64,000 nucleotides of DNA from NCBI RefSeq assembly GCF_014839805.1, contig NC_051132.1, forward strand, positions 6,567,891-6,631,890, read 5' to 3'. The notes under the pieces were generated by a model. The model saw only the letters and a list, made by a program, of their open reading frames with translations. It was not told the DNA's origin and made no database searches. Shown here piece after piece: positions 23,801-35,196 of the stretch (positions within the stretch are counted from its first letter, which is position 1; each line of letters begins with the position of its first letter). The DNA is from Manduca sexta (taxonomy: Eukaryota; Arthropoda; Insecta; Lepidoptera; Sphingidae). Made by a program: the position numbers and the translations under genes.

Positions 23801-24486
23801 ACGGCTGTGGCACAGAAATCTGGAGCTGGCTTTTGTACCCTCGGAACAAAAACTGCACTGGCTGCACATACAAAATATTTTTTTATACTTAATCATACTA
23901 ATTTCCTACTTTTTGTGTTAAAGTTTATATAAATATAGTAATTGAATTATAAATGATAAAAATTATCAAAAACAGGGTTAAAGAGTCAAGATCAAATACT
24001 CATTCAATGAATAATTAATGACTTCAACGTCACACATTTAAAAGAAAAAAATTTATAAGTTAACTTTTTTATCTGACCTAACTATGTTTCAGAATATTCC
24101 GAATAACTATAATTAATACAAAATAATACTGAACATTACGCTTACAATGACCACATTGGATATAAAAAGTTTCGTCTTTATATTACATATTATGTATGGT
24201 CATTAGTATTGCAGAAGATTATGATATTCTTTGTCGGTAATAGAAATTCATTAGAATAAATCAGTGAGAACTTTAGTCGGCGTTTTATAGGTTATGTAAC
24301 TAAGTTGATTTTTAACACTTACTTGTGGAAAAATTTACTTTCTTAGCGGTCGTTAGTGCAGGGCTGATGACCTGAATATGAAATAAATGTGTTTAAATAG
24401 TGTAAATGATAATTATCAGTGTTAATAAAACCACATAAATAATTACTACTTACCCTACGAGCCAACTGTTTTACGAATAAGGACAT
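20828..24486 (-). CDS. Prx3: Mitochondrial typical 2-Cys peroxiredoxin
   Basis: Thioredoxin-dependent peroxidase that reduces H2O2 and organic peroxides in the mitochondrial matrix. Seven exons: 24486-24454, 24371-24323, 23861-23720, 23228-23093, 22695-22593, 22192-22064, 20919-20828. They total 684 nt (227 residues plus stop), all GT-AG and in phase. The N-terminus [14 protein letters not shown] with further basic and hydroxylated residues fits a mitochondrial presequence. The peroxidatic Cys is in FVCPTE (about residue 79), the resolving Cys in EVCPANW (about 199). GGLG (122-125) and a C-terminal YF (222-223) are the marks of hyperoxidation-sensitive enzymes. It is intact. The 5' three exons and the start of the fourth reappear in mirror orientation at 62725-64000. 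The last intron, about 1.1 kb, holds no gene. Confidence 0.95.
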
Positions 24487-24964
24487 TTTGGATTTTAACT
24501 GGAAAATATTAATGGATGCAGTAACACAACAATATTTTTAATTCTTCCTTTTTTCAACAACGAGATGTAGAGACAGATTTTTTTGGATATATATTATGAC
24601 TACTGACTGCTGTCAACTGTCAAATGTCACATATATATTTTTTTTATTTATTCGTCCCGAGGATAGGCTGCAATCTTCCGTCTATACTGCCTAGTCTTAC
24701 ACTCAGGTTGGAAGAATAATAACTATCATTCTCTCGTCGCCGCTGGCGAAATGTAAACGAATTCACAAATTAGCTGAAACTGATAGTCGATTGTAAAATG
24801 AGACGAGTGACGCCAGGGTAATTACCTTAACACTATGTACAGCAATACCAAGTAATGACACTTCCAATAATTCAAACAAATATTGGTAATTATATTTTTA
24901 TAGCAAATAAAGACTTATGCTTACTACGTAAACGTACGTTTTATTATATTTCATAAACACACAC

Positions 24965-25155
24965 ACATACACATCACGCATCTATCCCGGAAGGGGTATG
25001 CAGAGGCGCAACCAAGGCACCCACTTTTCGCTAAGTGTGTTCCGTCCCATCATGTGATAGAGGGCGAGCCTAACGCCACGTCGGGCACAAATTTGTATGT
25101 TGTGTGCGCTTTTGTACCGCGCTTGCAGTACAATTACGCCACTGAGGCAGTTTTA
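24965..25155 (-). mobile_element. Family 2 SINE, partly deleted
   Basis: It shares GAAGGGGTATGCAGAGGCGC, CCCACTTTTCGCTAAGTG and CCACTGAGGCAG with the copy at 20278-20543, but the B-box region has been lost. The mirror copy is at about 62060-62250. Confidence 0.65.
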
Positions 25156-25798
25156 CAGGCGAGTCAGTATTAAATCAAAATATTCATAATTCAAGATGCT
25201 CCACTCTATCCCTAGTAGCCCAATATGGATCAGGTGCTAAGATTCATGACCAAACACAATTAAATATTACATAGGTACTCCGAATTATAAATGAATGTTA
25301 CTTATATTAACTAAATAAGTAATTTGATTATCAGTGGTTTAAAGCAAATTTTTGAATCAATATGACTTTAATTAGCTCCTACTGGTCCGTTTATCCCTAA
25401 AGTACATATCATTTTAATTATCACACATCATCAACACTATTAGATAGATAATTAAGGAATATTTAGATAAGTACTTACCTAGCTAAAATTTTTCAAAATA
25501 CAAACATACCTAAACATTACTTACAGTAACACTCAATACATAACACTAAGAGTAAAAGATCTACTTACATAAATATCTAATTAAAGTCATTAGTCATTAA
25601 GTCGCTATTACTTAAATAATTAATTGTAGGTTATAATTACCGCATCCATTCTAATTCACAACGTTTACCCGAATTTCAACTTGATTCAATATACTTACAC
25701 TTAATGTTATTATAGTGTTGTATATTTTGCATAAATCTTAATAAATTAATGATAAATTACACGAAATTTAGAGTTTCACCAATACATTCAGAGTAAGC

Positions 25799-26061
25799 AG
25801 CCCCGGATCTAAGGAGGGGCTAGCCGGAGCCCATGCCCTGGGGGCGAATTCAGAGGCCGGCAAATTCAAAATTGGCAGACGAATACATAACTCATCATTA
25901 ATGCAACGTTCACTACGGAGACATACAGTACATTCAATACTAAAATTATTTCCCGCGGGGCGGAAAATGATAATGAACATCATAAAGGTAAAAATATAGG
26001 TGGGTGGGGGCGACATTTTCCAAATTTTACCCCGCATCGAAAAAATTCAAGATCCGGGGCT
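25799..26061. mobile_element. MITE-like element with 12-bp terminal inverted repeats
   Basis: It starts AGCCCCGGATCT and ends AGATCCGGGGCT, exact inverted termini, and is 263 bp long. The mirror copy at 61154-61416 has the same length and termini. Internal sequence is GC-richer than its surroundings. I see no clear target duplication and no coding; short open frames over it are incidental. Confidence 0.65.
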
Positions 26062-26084
26062 GAGAGTAGGTAAGTACTTTTGAC

Positions 26085-26420
26085 TTGGCCTTTACTAAGA
26101 AAGTCATATAAGTATCTGACATTCGAAGGTTCGGTGCGCTCGACCCCTACCGGCTCTTTCATCCACATTCGCCTTATAAACCCTCTTTGCCAGTCTCCTA
26201 TTACCCATCCTCTCCAAATGCCCAAATCACCTTAGCATACCCTTCTTAATTTTGGTAACTACATCCTCTGTCACTTCACACATATCCATCACCCTAGTAT
26301 TCAGAACTCTATCATTCATAGTCACCCCACATGCTTCTTAACGCTCTCATTTCCACTGCTTTAATTTTACTTTTATGCTCTTTTGCATGTGAGTCCATTA
26401 TGATATGTATTAGGTAAATA
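26085..26420 (-). mobile_element. RTE-like reverse transcriptase C-terminal remnant
   Basis: On the minus strand it reads KIKAVEMRALRSMWG, then MNDRVLNTRV, EDVVTKIKKGMLR, FGHLERMGNRRLTK and DERAGRS. This is the conserved tail of lepidopteran RTE/BovB-type reverse transcriptases (known pattern: ML.WFGHLERM..RLTK). Stops and frame changes show it is dead. The mirror copy is at about 60819-61150. A related shorter scrap lies at 40375-40500. Confidence 0.75.
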
Positions 26421-26699
26421 AAAAAAAATGGGTATATCAGTTGAGACCATCAGCTAAAACAGCCGTAATACCAACCTTTATTATATATTATGGGCCGCAA
26501 AGACGTCTTAATTGTAGTCCTTTAGGCAACGATGGAAATTCATTTACCTACTTATTGTAGGTAAATGTAACTTTTTAGTAAAACGTAATACATTATGGAA
26601 TTATTATTCTACATAATAGAAAGCATAGCTTCTCTAAGTAATATGTGATAGTAGGCCTAGGTACTTAGTTAGGTAATAATATCATGCTCGGTGACGAAG

Positions 26700-27075
26700 T
26701 CAACTACCTACTACTTAAGTCAAAAAATTTAAGGAAACGGCTTATATGATCCATATGACCTTTCCTTTCTGACGACGTACTACGGTACTTCCTACTACTA
26801 ATATCGTAAAGGCGAAAGTTTGTGAAGATGGACGTATGTATTGTACGTACCTCTTTCACGAAAAAACTACTAAACTGATTTGGATGAAACTTTACAGTAA
26901 TATTGGTCATACATCAGAATAACCAATAGGCTACAATTTATGATTTTATGTAATTTGGTCATACTTAATATAACGACTTACTTAATATACCTAAGTAGGT
27001 ATATTATGTAAGTCGGAAAAAAAATTATCCCGGAAAACTTCTTCACGGGGGCGAAGCCGCGAGCAAAATCTAGTA
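26700..27075 (+). mobile_element. Helitron-type 3' fragment
   Basis: It contains AAACTACTAAACTGATTTGG, TAACCAATAGGCTACAATTT, then CACGGGGGCGAAGCCGCGAG and a terminal CTAG at 27072-27075. An inverted repeat of about 19 bp with one mismatch (CGACTTACTTAATATACCT...) lies at 26973-27014. Mirror sequence is at about 60130-60510. Confidence 0.5.
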
Positions 27076-27423
27076 TATTATAAGCAAATGTTGATGTAAG
27101 TACACACACGTATAAAACTGTGATGTATGCGTAAAACAACCAAGCGTTAAAAACCTATGTATGTATGTATACTTTCGTAATGAGATAAAACGTCATAGTA
27201 TGTGTGTTGCACTTTTATGTAAGTAGTAGTTACATTAAAGTGATTAAACTTTCTGTTCGTGGAAATAAAGCCAATGATCCAAGATTTATTTTATTTAGTC
27301 CAGAAATTAGTTTGTTTTATGATTTTTAATCGACAGTAGTGTATTTAACCAATGATAGTAATATTTTTATTAACAAGAAGCGAGCGGAACAACGAGTACA
27401 TACTAGTTTATACTTAGTAGTTT

Positions 27424-27650
27424 AAACTAGCTTCTTCTTGCGGCCCCGCCCGCGTGCAATTTTGCCAGCATAAAAATCCCGAGATAATAAGTAGCCTATG
27501 TCCTCACCGAGGTCACAAACTATCTACATAAATACTAAATTCAATTGGTATCCGTCTGGTAGTTTCTATGTTTATCGCTTTCATATAATGAGACAGATGC
27601 GGCGAGGAACTTTACTTATACATTATATACTTTATATGCAAGGATGTGAC
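27424..27650 (-). mobile_element. Second Helitron-type 3' fragment, reversed
   Basis: It starts CTAGCTTCTTCTTGCGGCCC followed by CCGCCCGCGTGCAATTTTGC, i.e. a reversed CTAG terminus with its GC-rich hairpin. The body includes TAGCCTATGTCCTCACCGAG. It faces the fragment at 26700-27075. The mirror copy is at about 59548-59773. Confidence 0.5.
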
Positions 27651-28253
27651 ACTTACTGGCTTTACTAGAAACTGTTTCCTCACTAAGTGTGATAAGTTCT
27701 GTATCGTGTGAATTCACACGACGCAGTGAATGCGGGCGCAGAAGAATGGAAAATGATGAATGTATTAAGTTATACGTACACTATGATTACTTTTTTTAAA
27801 CGAATGTTCAATATTCAAATTAAAATTGAATATTCAATTAGATATTTGAATAATAAGCAGGTACACTCTTATGAACTTTATGAATCGAAATATCTATTGT
27901 CTTTAATGTGGACTGGGTGCCTTATAAATCTACGGGCCCTGGGGTACAGCCTAAAAAGCCCCTATGTAGGGGCCCCTAATTATAAAGATCCACGACTGAA
28001 TTTGAATGGTAAATGGTAAATAAAATAAATACTTAGCTGACCTAGAAAAACAAGAAAATATTATAATTATACCTGTACGGAGCCCGCACAATAACTACCA
28101 ACTGGTTTGATTTAAATATAATTGCGACCGATCAGTTGTATATACTGTTGTGTGTACTTATATTTTTTTTTACACTATAAATTGATATTTATTAAATCGT
28201 GAGCTGATAATTATGTAAACGTTTCGGATACTTTGATAGTGACAGTGTTCAAA
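27651..28253. other. Region upstream of GH1, no gene seen
   Basis: AT-rich, with a short repeat-like palindrome TATTCAAATTAAAATTGAATA near 27810 and GGGCCCTGGGGTACAGCC near 27936. The open frames here are short and equally open in the mirror arm, but show no recognisable protein. The GH1 promoter should lie just before 28254; TGTATATACTGTTGTGTG at about 28136-28153 is a candidate core region, without firm support. Confidence 0.35.
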
Positions 28254-31200
28254 ATGAGGTGTGTAATAAATAATATTTAAGTTATTAAAATCTGAAACTG
28301 GGCGTTACTTACAATAAATTTTCTAAGAAAATAATATTATTATAGACGACGACACCCTCTGTTTTTACGCGGGAATTACGCCTTCTAGGAACGGGAATTG
28401 CCAGATCATCAGATTAGATAATGCGTGAAGTGCGTAAATATTTTATGGTAGAGTGCGTTCGCTAATTTCGGACGGTTTTTCGGTGTGTTACGAGGAGTCC
28501 CGAAAATATTTTTATTTTCCCATAAAATATTTAAGCGATACCAACATTTTATACATGAAACTGGTTATTATTAATGCTACTTTATGAGATAATTCAATCA
28601 TCTTCCAATTCTCTCTGTGTAAGCTTAAAATAGATGATAATATCTGTATAGAAATTTAAAACCCTTAGAAAAGATCGGACCTTCGCGGGGTAAGTTCGGA
28701 CTCCGTTCTAATAACGCTTATAATGCTAGTATGATAAGGTCCACAAAATCAAACAGAAGTCTCAAAAATGTTAAGAAAAGCGAAATCCACCTTTTTTGTT
28801 TCAATGCACATAGCGCACCCGTTCTTGGTCGTAGCATCAACTGTGGTATATAGGTTGGGGCAAAAAGAGACAGCGTAGCCGCCTACATAGCTTAAACTAA
28901 AAAATAACCATAGATTCGTGTTATTTTTTCGTTATAGGATCTTATCCCGTATCCGATCTTACCCAAACGCACCTTATATTTTAAAAAGCATAATATATAA
29001 TTACCACTAGCACTGCTTAATTACATTAATTAGTGAAAACCAAACCATCAGTTGTATTTCCATTGTTCATTGTGTACAATTTGCTCATATCTAACATAGT
29101 AATAAATTGAATAATCTTATCGGCAGTATCTTATGAATACTAAAATAATATCAAAGCAAATAAAACGCTTCAAAATAATACGTAACAACCTAATTATAAT
29201 TTACAATTGTATCTACTGGCGGCGATCGAATACTTGCGCAAAATAAGGTAGGTAACATTAAGTACCTATTGTTATGTCCAGATTTCCGGGTTTAAAGTGG
29301 AATTTAAATTTTTCGCATGATAAGGATTAATTACTAATCGAATTGTTATACGTAAATGAATGAATCAGTATTGTGTTTTATATGTACTTGGTTTCCTGGT
29401 CCCGTTGTTTCACAGAAAACTAAAGTACAGGGTAACAAAACCGTTGATGCTTCGTTTGAATGTAAAATCTTCATAAAATATTTTCATAATATATAGGAAA
29501 AATCTGTGATTGAATTGCAACATATTTAATAATAAAAGATCTAACAAAAAATGTACTTCATGTGTTTTTGCAATACACCATTTTTTTAGTAACCATGAAT
29601 ATATGCGTGCTCACCCCAAATAAATATCTCAGTAACAAATAAGTTTAATAAACTCATTATCATTGCGATTTGCGAACAAAAATATAATTGCAAAGGAAAA
29701 ACACGAAATTTAAATACCATAAATAAAAGCCAAATAATAAGGATGTCATTGGCCACATTCATAAATATTTACGCACGATTATTTCAAACAATTTGCAATT
29801 TATATTGAACGTAAACAGATTTAGCTTACTTAATACCTACGCAGTACGATATCTAGAAATTGTGACATACGTTGTCACAATATTTTTCTATATTACCACC
29901 ACCCTGTGAAAATTATCACAACAAAAAACAAACACATCACGCGTTTATCTCCAAAAAGGGCACCCACTTTTTGCCATGTATGTTCCTACCCATGATTTGA
30001 TATGGGTTCCAACATCATAAAGGGTACAAATTCAATACTAAAGGCTGATTGATATTGAGCGAAAAAAACAATATCAGTTTGTCCGACTCGGTATTTGAAC
30101 TCGGCACCTCAGAGGGGTGTCGTACCACGCACGCAATATAAGTTATATAAATAATAATACAATACGCTATTAAAGGTGTCAATAAATACGAACAAAGTAA
30201 TAAATCAACGAAGTTTAATCGGGGACCTTTTTTCACGGCCCTTTATCACCTAACTACCCCACTACTTAATACTTAGATGCAAACTGCAAAACAGTAATAA
30301 TATTAATATCTATTATGATAGCAAAAGTCTACAGCGAGATTTTTGAGAGTCAATATTTATATTATTTTTTTCAGAGGTTTAGGGTTACTTCTAGTTATTC
30401 AGGTGATCATGGCGCTTGATATTACAAGAAAAGACGATAGCAACGATAATTACAGGTATATTTATTTATCCATAATACATATATTTATACACATATAATT
30501 ACAATAGATAATATATTTGTCCGTGCCTAATTTAAATGGGACATTGTTTTCCAATTTTATTCGTTTATTTTGCTTAGGTGGCACCAACTCCAAAAATTAT
30601 GTATTATACATATATCAACTCCAATGGTACCTACTTAAATACTACATAGAAACTTCAACACACATACTATACCGTTTTGTGTCGTTGGAAATTACTAGCT
30701 GACCCGTTAAATATTATATAATTTATTTCTAGTGAATATTTTGGTTGTTAAATAAAAAATACGAATGGTTTGTAAGTGCGTGAAGATGTCTAATTAACTG
30801 AGTTTTATGGAACGTTGATCAGAGAAAAATTTACTAATCTGTGATCAATTTGGTTAGACATCAACATTCTTTTTCGTTAGGGTCGCGCTTTTACCTTGTT
30901 GAGTTTATCATTAACTTCCTTAAATTGAAAAATGATTTCATAAGAAACAAGTAAGTACATCTTGCGAAAATAGTAATAATACCAACCCTGTATTATATAC
31001 ATGCTCACTGTTCAGTGCGGCCCTCTACTGAGGGTTTAGGCCTTAGTCCACCACGCTGGCCTAGTGCCGGTTAGTTACTTGACTTGCCTTCAAAAGTCTT
31101 TTTAGAAAATTCTGTTTCCTTTCACCGTAAAACGAACGTTAATTGATTAACAGTAGACACATAACATTGAAAAGTCGGAGGTATGCCGCCTTGAGTTTTG

Positions 31201-34200
31201 AACCTGCAGACATTTTATTCCCAACGATGCTATCGTGCATATATTAACTATCTACATTAAAGATAATTTATGTGGTGTGTAATGTGTATACTAACTACGA
31301 AAATGTAAATCAAGAAAATATGGAAATTGGAAGTAAGTACATATCTAATATATTTAAATTTTATCATTTAAATCTCATGACAAAATTGGCATGTGGCAAC
31401 ACTACCAAATACGTTTTGTTACGGGACTTGTATTCATAAACAAAAATAAAATAAGATTCTCATTACAATTCTCTTTGTACATAATTTAACACTGCTGCTC
31501 AAATTTGAAAGCTGGCTGTTGACTGGGTAGGTAGGTAGTACAGGCGTTAATTTTTGGAATTTAGTGTAAGTAAGTATATTTATTTTTAGTACATACCTAC
31601 GTTAATTTATTTTGATTCTTTATTTTTTTTCCTTATTTCAGACTATATGTAACAAATAACAATGTCAAGACCAAATAGAATCAATAAGGGGGAATACAAA
31701 AAGTACAGTTATTCAGGCCCACGGGGATCGCGCAAAAGAATTCAATGGGCTCTAAAAAGACACTATGGAGTAACTTCGTAAGTGAACGTAGTAGAATACT
31801 GTCTCTCTTACTTCAGTATAAAATTGCGAAAGGCATCGACTAACCACATTTTTTTCTATCCATAATATTGGAGAATATATAAGATTTGAGGATCATAAAA
31901 TACAAAATTGTGATAAAACTTTGTATCTGCCTGTATGTAAGTAAGTACTATATTTTTAATTTCATTTTGCAGACGAGATGCGGTATGGCGCATGAGACAA
32001 AATATGAGGTACTCAGACCCAGCATTTTAAACAAGAAGAAAAAAATAAAATTGAATTCCAGAATCGGATTAGATATTTCATTTGTAATGGAATAAAAAAA
32101 TTATGTCACAGTCCAAGTTTTCGCGAAAAGAAAATTATATTAGATATTTACTTAACTCTATAATATAAAAATTCGCGCGCATTTTAAATTGCTATATTGT
32201 TACTTACCTATTTATTTACTAATGTAATCTGACATAACTGTAAGTAAGTTTACCACCACAAGTTCATGATGAAACTGATCAATGGAGATATATATTGGAA
32301 GATGAAACTTATTTGTATTTTTTTTTATAATTAAAGTTAAATGAAAAGTCATATGTTTTGAAATCAAGTAAATACTTAGTCCATCCAACTTGGTAAGTCC
32401 ATACCTACAAAGTTATTTGACTACAAAATGACATTACATTCATATAACCCAAATCATTTATAATTTGGGTTATATGTATTTTATTATTTTGCAGCATTGG
32501 GCCAGCAATAAGGAAATTCCCAGAAAATGTAAAATTTGGTGTCGCCACAGCTGCTTTTCAAATTGAAGGTGGATGGAATGCTGCAGGTGGGATACAATAA
32601 CTTATTATTTTAATGGTTAAATGATTTGATATTTTTCTAGAACAAATATATAAAAGTTGTCTCTTCAAAGCCCTATTAAATTAATGATTTAAACCATTAA
32701 CAAGAACTGAAATCCCAAAATGTGACTATTTTATGACATGCGTAAAATGTAGGTTCTCAATTTATTATTCATTTAATACATATCTACTGTGTAGTACTGA
32801 AAGGACAGATAGAAACACAAACTCTAAATTCAAAAACCATGCTTGGAAAGGATCACAATACGATGATATTTTGTTTCAGATAAATCACCAAGTATTTGGG
32901 ATGTATTCTGCCAAAAACCTGGTAATGTAATTGACAACACAACAGGCGATGTAGCTTGCAACTCATATGAATACTACAAGCGAGATGTACAAATGGTTAA
33001 ATTTCTTGGAGTCGACTTTTACAGGTTCTCAATATCTTGGTCAAGAGTTTTGCCAAATGGTTTTGATAACAAAATCAGTACGGATGGAATGAATTATTAC
33101 AATAATTTGATTAATGAATTACTTCAAAATGGTATTGAGCCAGTAGTGACAATGTTCCACTGGGATTTGCCACAAAGACTCCAAGATTTGGGGGGGTGGG
33201 CCAATCCTTTAATAGTGGATTGGTTTGGAGCTTACGCTAGGGTACTGTACACACTTTTTGGGGACAGAGTCAAAACATGGATAACTGTGAATGAGCCTAA
33301 GCAGTTTGGGATTTTCGGATATGGAATGAAGAGGTTTGCTCCCGGTATAAATGCTACTGGCATTGGTGAATACATGGCGGTAAAAAATATACTGCTAGCT
33401 CACGCCAAAGCCTGGCATATTTATGATAAAGAATTTAGAGCAGAACAAAAAGGTAAGTATCAAATACAAAGCACCCACTATTATCTTCTAAATATTAAGT
33501 ATGCTAATATTGATAATTATTAATATATTTTCCAGGTATTTGTGGAATTACAATAGCAACAGACTTCCGTGAAGGTATCCCGAATTCACCTGATGATGTT
33601 GAACCTGGTGAAATTGCTATGGATTTCGAAGTAGGTTTATACAGTCACCCAATTTTTACTGATAAGGGAGGATTTCCCCCAAGAGTCATAAAGAGAATCG
33701 CTGAGAGAAGTGCTGAGCAAGGATTTGCAAAAAGCAGGCTGCCAGAACTAAGTGACGAAGAAATTAAGTATATTAAAGGTAAAATCAAAAGGTGCCTTAC
33801 AAAAGTTGCTAAAGAAAATGGAAAAAATCAAAATTCTTTTAAGGAATATTCCAATTCAACTTGATACTCATAAAATATGTGCACAGAGTGTGCTGCAAAA
33901 ATGTTGGCATATTCTAAATATGAGATACCTTATAACATTTGCAGGTACAAGCGATTTTACGGGTTTAACCACTACTCAACAAAATTTATCACCACTGAAG
34001 GCTATCAACCTGGCAAATACCCGATACCCTCGTATGAAGACGACATAGGAGCTGTTGGTACTTATTTAGACTATGAGAGAGGGGCCGTTATACACTGCAC
34101 TGTAAGTACATAGGAACAATTATTATCTCCACAATATAAACTCAAACTCAAATAGTATTAAATACCTAAGCTTTGATCAGTTCAGCAATTATGTCCCTTT

Positions 34201-35196
34201 CATTGTACCTATAATCTAAACGGTGAATTGGTCAAGTGATTGTGGTTGGCGAAATCCGTAACAATGAAGAAAATACTAAAAGGAGTCTTGAGGTGGAGTA
34301 ACACTAAAAACTCCTTTAAGTATTTTTTACTGATCCTCATAGACAGACCACTTCAAAAATTCATTTAGTAAAGTTGTTGCCATTTTAGGTAATACCAAAA
34401 GGAATAAGGAAAGCACTCAAATGGGTAAAAGAGAATTGTAACAACCCGCCGATCATGATCACGGAGAACGGTTTCGGAACATATAAAGGTCTAGACGACA
34501 AGAAGAGAATAGCTTACTACCAAAAGTATTTAAACTCTATACTAGATGCGATTGAGCTGGACGGGTGTAATGTCACGCAATACACGGCTTGGAGTCTCAT
34601 GGATAACTTCGAATGGGATAGTGGGTTAAGGTAATCGAACAGCCGTTTCCCTAAACGATCCTAATTTCAATCTTCAATCCGATTCCGAATGAACCAATCA
34701 AATTAACTCGTTAGCATGTCAAAAAAAGTTTTGTTTTGATTGGTCCATTTTCGCAATAGATCGAAAAAGCGATTGACAGAACATTAACAGAAGCGGTATA
34801 AGGGGCGTATGATGGGAGACAGCTACGCTCTCCGATCTCGTCTTAAAATTTTGTGCACCTTACCTTAACATATTACTATCATAGTCAGCGAATAGACTAC
34901 GTTCTTTGTACGTTTAAAAATACACTTTTACTTCATAATTTATGTCTTCAAGAGTCTCATTTATAGGATTTATAGAGGAAAGGTTTCGTTGTGTCCCATC
35001 GTTAAAAGTATTCCTTCTAAATTCTTATAATATTTTTTTATTTTACAGTGTTAAATTCGGTCTCTTTGAGACGGACTACGAAGATGAATGGAAAACTAGG
35101 ACCGCAAGATTATCAGCACTGTGGTACAAACATTTTGTTGCGACGAAATCACTCGACAAGAATTATAAGCCAACATTGGAAAAAGTATCTTTTTAA
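28254..35196 (+). CDS. GH1 beta-glucosidase / myrosinase-like, one frameshift
   Basis: Retaining glycoside hydrolase, family 1. Eight coding exons: 28254-28258 (only ATGAG), 30375-30455, 32495-32586, 32880-33452, 33536-33778, 33945-34101, 34389-34630, 35049-35196. The first two give a short signal peptide ([15 protein letters not shown]), so secretion is likely, perhaps to the gut lumen or a storage compartment. Family motifs: [40 protein letters not shown], acid/base Glu in TVNEP (about residue 198), nucleophile Glu in ITENG (about 410), [10 protein letters not shown] single T is missing from the run near 33955-33958, which shifts frame just before the NHYS motif; the mirror copy is intact there. 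With that base the model is 513 residues, a normal family length. Substrate (glucosinolate, other beta-glucoside) cannot be told from sequence. Intron 2 hosts a small ORF. Confidence 0.9.
28650..28990. repeat. Unclassified repeat in GH1 intron 1
   Basis: It carries related GGTAAGTTCGGACTCC and, reversed near the other end, CCGTATCCGATCTTACCC, suggesting an inverted-terminus element of about 300 bp. A third related piece (GAGTGCGTTCGCTAATTTCGG) is near 28451. The mirror copy is at 58200-58545. No coding is visible. Confidence 0.35.
29925..30145 (-). mobile_element. Family 2 SINE, diverged
   Basis: It retains ACATCACGCGTTTATC, CACCCACTTTTTGCCA, the reversed B-box region (GGTATTTGAACTCGGCACC) and CGTACCACGCACGC. 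It is in GH1 intron 1; the mirror copy is at about 56520-56740. Confidence 0.6.
30971..31235 (-). mobile_element. Family 1 SINE, diverged
   Basis: Tail ACCAACCCTGTATTATATAC, body GGCCTTAGTCCACCACGCTG, and the reversed B-box region TTTTGAACCTGCAGACATT followed by GATGCTATCG. It is in GH1 intron 2 just before the nested ORF. The mirror copy is at about 55424-55690. Confidence 0.7.
31662..32030 (+). CDS. Small two-exon gene nested in GH1 intron 2, 57 residues, unknown
   Basis: Exon a runs from ATG 31662 (context ACAATGTC) to 31777, followed by GTAAGT. Exon b, after a TTTTGCAG acceptor, runs 31973-32030 to TAA. Together they give 57 residues in one phase. An acceptor-like TTATTTCAG at 31633-31641 suggests an upstream non-coding exon, possibly ending near 31565 (GTGTAAGT). 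AATAAA follows the stop at about 32045. The protein is very basic and Tyr/Arg-rich ([20 protein letters not shown], then [16 protein letters not shown]), without signal peptide or membrane segment. I do not recognise a family. GH1 exon 2 joins exon 3 in phase without it, so it is a separate gene or a product of alternative splicing. The mirror copy has a Trp-to-Ser change and a 1-base deletion. Confidence 0.5.

Noticed and set aside
24965..25155. tRNA-like B boxes in family 2 SINEs as functional tRNA genes
   Set aside because: No cloverleaf with acceptor stem is formed, and the sequences recur with SINE bodies at several sites.
32993..33523. GH1 as an acquired bacterial glycosidase
   Set aside because: It has eight exons with conserved GT-AG introns, a signal peptide and typical insect GH1 motifs; nothing points to recent transfer.
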